DNA of 64,000 nt from Granulicella sp. (GTDB taxonomy: Bacteria; Acidobacteriota; Terriglobia; Terriglobales; Acidobacteriaceae), in assembly GCA_027452215.1 (NCBI GenBank), contig DAIDGQ010000022.1, forward strand, positions 62,001-126,000, in the 5' to 3' direction. Both the position numbers and the translations under genes were made by a program. Within the stretch, counting starts at the first letter, position 1, and every line of letters begins with the position of its first letter. Below are positions 57,194-64,000 of the stretch, in pieces. Below the pieces are notes generated by a model, which was not told the origin of the DNA, ran no database searches, and saw only the letters and a list, made by a program, of their open reading frames with translations.

Positions 57194-58303
57194 ATGCTTC
57201 AAATCCGCAATCTTTCCCTCTACGTCACTATGCTCGCCGCGACTGCAGGCAGCGCATCGCTCGCAGCGCAGGTTCAAACCATCGTGCCGCCCCCGATCCA
57301 AGGCGCAAGACCTGTCACGGTTGAGCGCATCAAGGTCCACAGCGCAGCCATCGAGGGTAACCTTGAAGGCGAACCGGCCGACCGCGACGTAATCGTCTTT
57401 CTGCCGCCCAGCTACGGACACGACAGGGCACGCCACTACCCGGTGTTGTACGCGCTGCACGGGTACTTCATCGGGGCCGAGCAGTGGACCGGCGAGATCC
57501 ACGTGCCACAGACTATCGAGGGTGCCTTTGCGCAGGGCGCGAGTGAGATGATCGTCGTAGTACCCGACTCCAAGACCGTGTATCTCGGATCGTTCTATTC
57601 GAGTTCGGTTACCACGGGCGATTTTGAGCGTTTTATCTCCCACGACCTGGTGGCCTACATTGATGCGCACTACCGCACCCTGCCGACACGGGAAAGCCGA
57701 GGACTGGTTGGACACTCCATGGGGGGTTACGGCGCCTCGCGTATCGGCATGAAGCACCCTGAGGTATTTGGCGCGCTGTACATTATGAGCCCTTGCTGCC
57801 TGTCGCCCATGACTGGCGGCGGCCCCGGGCCGGTCGACGATATGAAACAACGCGCGATCGAAAGTGAGAAGAGAGCAGCCACCGCGAAGTCACCGGCTGA
57901 CCTCGCTGCTGTATCGCCCGGCTTTGCGGCTGCGCCGTATGCCACTGCGGCCGCGTGGGCACCCGATCCAAAGAACCCGCCGCTCTATTTCGACCTGCCC
58001 ACCAAGGACGGAGTTCCGCAACCGGAGATCGTTGCCAAACTCACGGCCAATGCGCCGCTTGCCTTTGTGGACCAGTACGTCGGCAATCTAAAGCAGTACC
58101 GCGCAATCGCAATGGACGTGGGGGACCAGGACGGACTACGCTTCGATGCGACGAAACTGCACGAGGTACTGGACCGCTACGGCATCGCTAACACTTTTAC
58201 GATTTACTCCGGAACGCACACCAGCGCCGTTGCGGATCGCTTCCAGAACTTCGTTATGCCGTTCTTCAGCAAGAACCTTTGCTTTACGGCCACCTGCCAC
58301 TGA
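57194..58303 (+). CDS. Exported CE1-like esterase (esterase D family)
   Basis: 369 residues, signal peptide ending near AAQVQ. The nucleophile elbow is GHSMGGYGAS and the early strand PVLYALHGYFIGAEQW carries the oxyanion residues. The family includes feruloyl and acetyl-xylan esterases, which fits the GH51/GH3 neighbours, but substrate is inference. ATG 57194 was chosen; the open frame upstream lies within the GH51 gene. It starts 16 bases after the GH51 stop. Confidence 0.85.
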   Translation: MLQIRNLSLYVTMLAATAGSASLAAQVQTIVPPPIQGARPVTVERIKVHSAAIEGNLEGEPADRDVIVFLPPSYGHDRARHYPVLYALHGYFIGAEQWTGEIHVPQTIEGAFAQGASEMIVVVPDSKTVYLGSFYSSSVTTGDFERFISHDLVAYIDAHYRTLPTRESRGLVGHSMGGYGASRIGMKHPEVFGALYIMSPCCLSPMTGGGPGPVDDMKQRAIESEKRAATAKSPADLAAVSPGFAAAPYATAAAWAPDPKNPPLYFDLPTKDGVPQPEIVAKLTANAPLAFVDQYVGNLKQYRAIAMDVGDQDGLRFDATKLHEVLDRYGIANTFTIYSGTHTSAVADRFQNFVMPFFSKNLCFTATCH

Positions 58304-58329
58304 TGTCCAGTAACACCTTGGAGAATGTT

Positions 58330-60984
58330 ATGAAGCTTGGTCTGAAACTGCCTCTCGTGTTTACCACCTTGTTCGCGGCAACTTTTATTCCGGCTGGCGC
58401 GCAGCAGGACACGGCTCATATACCGTTTACGAATCCGCAGCTTGCCCCGGAGGAGCGCGCTACTGATTTGGTGCATCGCATGACGCTGGCCGAAAAGGCA
58501 TCGGAGATGCAGAATAACTCCGCCGCTGTGCCGCGCTTGAATATTCCGGCGTATCAGTGGTGGAGCGAGGCTCTCCATGGCGTCATCAATGAGGGCGTCA
58601 CCGAGTACCCCGAGCCGATGGGCCTGGCCGCAACCTTTGACCCCGCAGGCATCCACACCATGGCTGGCCAGATCGGAGTAGAAGGCCGCATCAAGCATGT
58701 GCAGAACCTGCGCGAAGGCCACATCGGTATTATGGGCGGTCTAGATTTCTGGTCGCCCAACCTTAACATCTTTCGCGATCCGCGCTGGGGCCGCGGGCAG
58801 GAGACCTATGGCGAGGATCCCTTCCTGACCGGTCGCATGGGCGTGGCCTATGTAACAGGCCTGCAGGGCGACAACCCCAAGTACTACCTGGGCATCGCCA
58901 CACCCAAGCACTTCGCCGTGCATAGCGGGCCTGAACCGACTCGCCACTTTGCTGATGTGGATGTTAGCAAGCATGACGAGGTCGACACCTATGAGCCTGC
59001 CTTTCGTGCAGCCATTGTGGAGGGCAAGGCTGCCTCGGTCATGTGTGCGTACAACGCCATAAACGGCGAGCCAGCCTGCGCCAATCAGTACCTGCTGCAG
59101 GACCAGTTGCGGGGCAAGTGGGGCTTCCAAGGCTATGTCGTTTCCGACTGCGACGCCGTGCGCGATGTCGCCGCAAATCATCGCTACCGTCCCACGCAGG
59201 CACAGGGCGCGGCCATCTCGGTGATCCGAGGCATGGACAACGAGTGCGTCACATTCACCACACGCTTCGGCGAGCCTGTTGATAAGGCCTACATCGATGC
59301 TGTGCAGCAAGGCTACCTGCCCGAAAGCGCGCTCGATACCGCGCTGATCCGTCTGTTCACGGCACGCATCAAGCTCGGCATGTTTGACCCGCCCGCCATG
59401 GTGCCGTATTCGAGCATTGACGAGAAGGAGCTTGACAGCGCTGAGCATCGCGCCCACGCGCGCAAGCTGGCCGAGGAGTCGATGGTGCTGCTGAAGAACG
59501 ATGGCCTGCTGCCGCTTAAGCCGGAGATCCGCAAGATCGCGGTCGTCGGCCCGCTGGCGGAGCAGACCCGACCGCTCATCGGCAACTATGCGGGGCATCC
59601 CACGCACATCGTGTCCATCCTTGATGGGCTGCACGCGCAGTTTCCCGATGCCACCATCACCTACGTGCCGGGGACACAGTTTCTGCATCCCGATGGGAGC
59701 CCTGTGCCCAACAACCTGCTGACCACCCCGGACGGTAAGCCGGGACTGCATGCCGAATATAACGAGGGCAGGCGCGGCTTTGACGATGTGCCCAAGAAAC
59801 TTGTAGAGCGCACGGAGCCAAACATCAATCTGTCCAAGGCGACTCTGCCAAAGGAGGTTGCGGACCGCAAGCGCTTCGGTGTTCAGTGGAAGGGCTTTCT
59901 CACCCCATCGGAGACAGGCGAGTACCTGCTCGGCGTGCGCAGCCAGGGCTTTGCTCGAGTTAGTGTCGACGGAAAGCAGGTGGCCTCGGCTGGCGGCGGC
60001 GGGCACGACATTGAGTCCGCCATGGGTCGAGTGAAGCTTGAAAAAGGCCAAAAGGTTGCACTCGAAATCTCCGACGGCACGCAGGACGGCGACGCGCATG
60101 CCGAGTTGATCTGGAGCAAGTATGATCCCTCTGTCGCACCCGAAGCCGTTGCCGCCGCACGCGGTGCAGACGCCGTCATCGCCGTGGTCGGCATTACCAG
60201 CCAGCTTGAGGGCGAAGAGATGCCCGTAAGTGAACCAGGCTTTCTGGGTGGCGACCGCACCAGCATTGACCTGCCGAAGCCTGAAGAAGACCTGGTGGAA
60301 GCGGTGGCAGCGACAGGCAAGCCCCTTGCCGTGGTGCTGGTCAATGGCAGTGCGCTAGCTGTGAACTGGATCAACGACCACGCCAACGCGGTGCTTGAGG
60401 CCTGGTACCCCGGGGAAGAAGGCGGCGCTGCCGTGGCGGAAACCTTAAGCGGGAAGAACAATCCTGCAGGTCGGCTACCGGTCACTTTCTACAAGGGACT
60501 TGAAGGCCTGCCGAACTTTGAAGATTACGGCATGGCGAACCGGACGTATCGCTATTTCACCGGCAAACCGCTTTACGGCTTTGGCTACGGTCTCAGCTAC
60601 ACCACATTCAGCTACAGCAACCTGGCGATCTCCACCCCCACCGTCGCCGCCGGCCAGCCCGTGGAAGCCGACGTCCTCGTCACCAACTCGGGCAAACTCG
60701 CGGGCGACGAGGTCGTGCAGCTCTACCTCAAGTTCCCTGATGTCAAGGGAGCGCCGATGCTGGCTCTTCGCAGCTTCGAGCGCATCCACCTTGATCCGGG
60801 TGCGAGCCAGAAGGTTCACTTCCATCTAAACCCGCGTGACCTGGGCATGGTCACTGAACTCGGCTCGCCCATCATCGCCGAAGGGGACTACACCCTAAGT
60901 GTGGGCGGTGGGCAACCGGGAACCGCGAGCCCGGGAGTCAACGGCAAGTTCCACATCGATGGCACCTACACGCTTCCCGAGTAG
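58330..60984 (+). CDS. GH3 glycosidase with PA14 insert, probable exported beta-xylosidase
   Basis: 884 residues from ATG 58330 (TTGGAG eight bases upstream; a frame from 58279 is less likely). Signal peptide ends near PAGAQ. The N-terminal TIM-barrel has the nucleophile Asp273 in VVSDCDAV, a form frequent in GH3 xylosidases. A PA14 domain (about 470-595; LHAEYNEGRRGF, WKGFLTPSETGEYLLGVRS) is inserted in the second domain, and a fibronectin-III-like domain ends the protein. PA14 inserts are thought to shape substrate length. It should release xylose from oligosaccharides in the periplasm. Confidence 0.9.
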   Translation: MKLGLKLPLVFTTLFAATFIPAGAQQDTAHIPFTNPQLAPEERATDLVHRMTLAEKASEMQNNSAAVPRLNIPAYQWWSEALHGVINEGVTEYPEPMGLAATFDPAGIHTMAGQIGVEGRIKHVQNLREGHIGIMGGLDFWSPNLNIFRDPRWGRGQETYGEDPFLTGRMGVAYVTGLQGDNPKYYLGIATPKHFAVHSGPEPTRHFADVDVSKHDEVDTYEPAFRAAIVEGKAASVMCAYNAINGEPACANQYLLQDQLRGKWGFQGYVVSDCDAVRDVAANHRYRPTQAQGAAISVIRGMDNECVTFTTRFGEPVDKAYIDAVQQGYLPESALDTALIRLFTARIKLGMFDPPAMVPYSSIDEKELDSAEHRAHARKLAEESMVLLKNDGLLPLKPEIRKIAVVGPLAEQTRPLIGNYAGHPTHIVSILDGLHAQFPDATITYVPGTQFLHPDGSPVPNNLLTTPDGKPGLHAEYNEGRRGFDDVPKKLVERTEPNINLSKATLPKEVADRKRFGVQWKGFLTPSETGEYLLGVRSQGFARVSVDGKQVASAGGGGHDIESAMGRVKLEKGQKVALEISDGTQDGDAHAELIWSKYDPSVAPEAVAAARGADAVIAVVGITSQLEGEEMPVSEPGFLGGDRTSIDLPKPEEDLVEAVAATGKPLAVVLVNGSALAVNWINDHANAVLEAWYPGEEGGAAVAETLSGKNNPAGRLPVTFYKGLEGLPNFEDYGMANRTYRYFTGKPLYGFGYGLSYTTFSYSNLAISTPTVAAGQPVEADVLVTNSGKLAGDEVVQLYLKFPDVKGAPMLALRSFERIHLDPGASQKVHFHLNPRDLGMVTELGSPIIAEGDYTLSVGGGQPGTASPGVNGKFHIDGTYTLPE

Positions 60985-61015
60985 CGCAGCACCTCCAGAA
61001 AGGAACTCTGCCCCT

Positions 61016-62704
61016 ATGCCCCGCACATCTGTTCTAACCCGTCGAGAAGCACTCTTTCTCTCCGCCGCCACCGGTATCGCCGCCGCCACGCCCTCAACGC
61101 TGCTCGCTTCGGACAGCATCAAGACAGGCGTGCATCAAGAGCCTGGCACTGTCTCCACGCCACGCTCGGCCGTAGCCAAGACCCAATACGGTCCGGTTCG
61201 CGGCTTCCTCGCGGGCGGCGTCTTCACCTTCAAGGGCGTGCCTTACGGCCAAAACGCGGGAGGTGAAAACCGCTGGCTCCCCCTCAAGCCGCCCACGCCC
61301 TGGAAGGACGAGTACCCCGCCTTCACCTATGGCGCCAACTGCCCGCAGTCCCTCCATCCCTGGACGGCAATCGAGCAAACCTTTATCCAGGATTGGGACG
61401 ACGGCTGGCTGAGCGAGGACATGCTCAAGCTCAACATCTGGACGCCGTCGCTTACGGGCTCCCGCCCGGTCATGGTGTACTTCCACGGCGGCGGCTTCTC
61501 CTTCGGGTCGTCCTATGAGCTCCCATCGCACGAGGGAGCGCAGATGGCCCGCCACCATGACGTGGTGCAGGTCTCGGTCAATCATCGACTCAATATACTG
61601 GGCTTTTTCGACGCATCAGAGATTGGCGGCTCGGCTTATGAGGACTCCGTTAACGTAGGCATGACGGACCTGGTGGACTCGCTCAAGTGGGTACGCGAAA
61701 ACATAGCCAACTTCGGCGGCGACCCCGACCGCGTCATGATCTATGGCCAGTCCGGCGGTGGATCTAAGGTCACCACGCTGCTCGGCATGCCTTCCGCATC
61801 GGGTTTGATCCATCGTGCTGCGGCGCAGTCCGGCGGCGGTGGCAACATCCCCACAAAAGAGCAGCAGCGCGAAGTCGCTCGCGTGATGATGAAGGACCTC
61901 GGCCTCGCGCCGAACGACATGGGCGCACTCCAGAAGATGGACTGGCCCAGCCTCATCGCCGCCGGTAACGCAGCCGTCAACAAGGTCAACCCGCCGGGCG
62001 CAGGCTTCTTCGGCCCCGGCCTTCCCGGGCATCCTCGCGTCGGTTGGTCGCCCTCGGTCGACGGCAAGCTCATCACCATGCGTTCCTTCTTCGACGCCGC
62101 GCCGGATGTGAGCAAAAACGTCCCCATCCTCATCGGCTCCGTCTCAGAGGAGGGCAACAGCATGACCTCAATCCCCACCGAGGCGGAGTGGCATGCCGGG
62201 CTGGCGAAGACCTACGGCGAGGTGAAAGCGACCGCCATAGTGAAGACCCTCAAAGCCAACTACCCCCGCAAGCAAACCGCGACGCTCTCCTACATGTGCA
62301 GCGGTCGCCCAGGGCTGAACGGCCTGTTCATGCGCAACAATGTCGTAAAAATGTGTGGGCTCAAGCACGATCTGGATGCTGCTCCCGCCTACGCCTACTA
62401 CTTCACCTGGCAAACGCCCCTGTTCGACGGCCGCCCCGGCGCGTGGCACACCTCCGATCTGCAGTTTTGCTTTGACAACACGAAGCGTTGCGAGCAGGGA
62501 ACCGGCAACACTCCGGAAGCGCAGTCCCTTGCGCGGAGAATGGCCTCTTCCTGGGCTACGTTTGCAGCCACCGGCAAGCCGTCGGTCGCAGGCGTCAGCT
62601 GGGAGCCGACCGAGCCCGACACCAACCGGACTATGGTCTTCGATAACGAATGCCGCATGGTGAACGACCCGGACGGCAACGCGCGCAAGATCATACTGGC
62701 TTGA
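61016..62704 (+). CDS. Tat-exported type-B carboxylesterase-like protein
   Basis: 562 residues. The N-terminus LTRREALFLSAATGIAAATPS is a twin-arginine signal (TRREALFL). The carboxylesterase fold shows EDMLKLNIWTPSL, VYFHGGGFSFGSSYE and the nucleophile elbow GQSGGGSKVT, in which the usual GESAGG is replaced by GQSGGG. Catalytic Ser is present but the Glu after Gly is Gln, so altered activity is possible. ATG 61016 follows AAAGGAACTC and lies 31 bases after the GH3 stop. It probably de-esterifies a plant-polymer fragment. Confidence 0.83.
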   Translation: MPRTSVLTRREALFLSAATGIAAATPSTLLASDSIKTGVHQEPGTVSTPRSAVAKTQYGPVRGFLAGGVFTFKGVPYGQNAGGENRWLPLKPPTPWKDEYPAFTYGANCPQSLHPWTAIEQTFIQDWDDGWLSEDMLKLNIWTPSLTGSRPVMVYFHGGGFSFGSSYELPSHEGAQMARHHDVVQVSVNHRLNILGFFDASEIGGSAYEDSVNVGMTDLVDSLKWVRENIANFGGDPDRVMIYGQSGGGSKVTTLLGMPSASGLIHRAAAQSGGGGNIPTKEQQREVARVMMKDLGLAPNDMGALQKMDWPSLIAAGNAAVNKVNPPGAGFFGPGLPGHPRVGWSPSVDGKLITMRSFFDAAPDVSKNVPILIGSVSEEGNSMTSIPTEAEWHAGLAKTYGEVKATAIVKTLKANYPRKQTATLSYMCSGRPGLNGLFMRNNVVKMCGLKHDLDAAPAYAYYFTWQTPLFDGRPGAWHTSDLQFCFDNTKRCEQGTGNTPEAQSLARRMASSWATFAATGKPSVAGVSWEPTEPDTNRTMVFDNECRMVNDPDGNARKIILA

Positions 62705-62916
62705 GAGCTTCCTACTTGCACTGGACAGCATAGATTTGCCGAGTGCACCAATAGCTCCTGGTCAGCACCTTGGAAGCAAAATTTGATAGGTGTGCTGGCG
62801 AAGGCAGGCGTGTACTGCATTTCAAATGCCGTTTACCAAGCATCTCGCCCTTCCCGTACAACGCTGCGCCGATGCTACGATGATCTGCACTGAACCCGCG
62901 AGGAATAGCCAGACCC

Positions 62917-64000
62917 ATGCCACTTTGTTGCCATCTGCTAGCACTCACATTTGTACTTACGATCGCGGCACAGACACCCGTAACGACGGCTCCGCAACCG
63001 CAGCGCCTGCCTCCTGCCCCCTCTCCTCAGCTTTTGCAGAGCGGCAAAGTGACCTTTCGCCTCCTCGCGCCCCATGCCACCTCCGTCGAGCTCGCGGGCG
63101 ACATCTACCAGGGTCTGCCTCACCCCGGCACTATGCTCGCGGCACCCTCGTCCATCGCGATGACCAAGGACTCCGAAGGCCTTTGGACCGGTACGTCCAT
63201 GGCTGCCTTCCTCCCTGGCGCGTGGCGTTACCACTTCCGCGTAGATGGTATGGACGTTCCCGACCCCCGCAACGTTCTCACCTCGCCCGTTCAACATGGC
63301 ATTGAAAGCCTCCTCATCACGCCGGGTGATTTCTCTGAAACCCGATCCGTTCCTCACGGAGCAGTGGCCCGCGTCGACTACAACGCGTCTGCGTTTGGGG
63401 GCGCCGCGCGCGAGATGTACATCTACACCCCACCCGGCTATGAGAAGGGCACGGTTGCCTACCCTGTGTTTTATCTTCTCCACGGCGGCGGCGAGACGGA
63501 CTCTTCGTGGTCAACGGTCGGTCGCGCCGGATATATTCTCGACAACCTGATTGCTGCGGGCAAGGCTCAACCCATGATGATCGTGATGCCCGCCGGTTGG
63601 ACACCGTACGGTCCTCAGGTCATGACCGCTGATGCCACCAAAGATCCATTTAACAAGGAATTGATTCAGGACATCCTCCCCTATGTCGAGTCGCACTATC
63701 GCACACTCGCCGATCCCGAACATCGTGCTCTCGGCGGCCTATCCATGGGTGGAATTCAGACCCTCAACATCGGCCTGCATAACCTCGGTACCTTCCGCTC
63801 ACTTGTCGTTATGAGCTCAGGTTGGTTCCCTGCCGACCGGGATGTCTTCTTCAGCAGCCCTGACGCTGCGCGCATGCCGCAGTACAACGCTCAGCTCAAG
63901 TTGTTCTGGTGGGGCTGGGGACAAACCGATATTGCGCGCGACAACGCCCTCGCCTGTATCGCTCGCTTCAAACAGGCAGGCGTTCATCTCAAGACGGAGG
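62917..64000 (+). CDS. CE1-like esterase with N-terminal CBM48-like domain, 3' end outside window
   Basis: The frame is open from ATG 62917 to the window edge (361 codons); an in-frame TGA lies at 62881. A short signal peptide (ending IAAQT) is followed by a beta-sandwich of the glycogen-binding/CBM48 type (VTFRLLAPHATSVELAGDI, AWRYHFRVDGMDVPDPRN) and then an esterase domain: VFYLLHGGGETDSSW and nucleophile elbow GGLSMGGIQT. This is the domain plan of exported feruloyl esterase-like proteins found in hemicellulose operons. The catalytic His would lie beyond the window. A 212-base gap precedes it, so it may have its own promoter. Confidence 0.84.
   Translation, partial: MPLCCHLLALTFVLTIAAQTPVTTAPQPQRLPPAPSPQLLQSGKVTFRLLAPHATSVELAGDIYQGLPHPGTMLAAPSSIAMTKDSEGLWTGTSMAAFLPGAWRYHFRVDGMDVPDPRNVLTSPVQHGIESLLITPGDFSETRSVPHGAVARVDYNASAFGGAAREMYIYTPPGYEKGTVAYPVFYLLHGGGETDSSWSTVGRAGYILDNLIAAGKAQPMMIVMPAGWTPYGPQVMTADATKDPFNKELIQDILPYVESHYRTLADPEHRALGGLSMGGIQTLNIGLHNLGTFRSLVVMSSGWFPADRDVFFSSPDAARMPQYNAQLKLFWWGWGQTDIARDNALACIARFKQAGVHLKTE

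Overview
The window looks like part of a chromosome from an Acidobacteriota member, probably a Terriglobia soil type near Granulicella, Terriglobus or Edaphobacter. I infer this from two very large Oar-like TonB-dependent receptors with an N-terminal carboxypeptidase-regulatory domain, a TIGR03118-type protein, CRTAC1/TPR/multihaem genes, many exported peptidases and glycan enzymes, and high GC. No rRNA, tRNA, CRISPR array, insertion sequence or phage gene was seen.

Layout. 1-7 kb: a 3'-truncated TIGR03118-type gene, yggX, ligA, a GT39-like membrane glycosyltransferase and an APC permease. 7-23 kb: a phosphate locus: phoB-phoR, a coiled-coil porin, pstS, pstC-pstA-pstB-phoU with overlapping or abutting reading frames, an exported M14 metallopeptidase and an Oar-like receptor. 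An 11-bp motif (ATTCACMTTCC or close variants) lies upstream of phoB, the porin, pstC and the receptor and is probably the local Pho box. 23-37 kb: an S9 peptidase, a TPR protein, a TPR/seven-haem cytochrome pair, and divergent from it a second Oar-like receptor followed by a CRTAC1 (FG-GAP/ASPIC) protein and a convergent TPR protein. The divergent promoter region holds two operator-like palindromes. 37-42 kb: a two-domain VOC lipoprotein and a uronate catabolic group (kduD, an exported cupin, kduI, a kdgK-like kinase).

42-51 kb: an SDR gene and then a self-contained sigma-54 module. It comprises an exported helical protein, a BON-domain protein, a single-domain receiver, a UspA protein, an exported rubrerythrin, a DUF2231-like membrane protein, a histidine kinase and an NtrC-type activator. 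Two of its genes carry a -24/-12 promoter preceded by a TGTCA-N8-TGACA palindrome, so the kinase/activator pair probably controls its neighbours. This is the best candidate for an undescribed system here.

51-64 kb: an aspartoacylase-like hydrolase, a PAP2 phosphatase, a type-B carboxylesterase, and an operon for arabinoxylan or ferulated hemicellulose: GH51, a CE1-like esterase, GH3 with a PA14 insert, a Tat-exported type-B carboxylesterase, and a CE1-like esterase cut by the window end. Codon choice shifts from G-ending in the first part to C-ending in the sigma-54 and hemicellulose parts, although the genes lie on the same strand.
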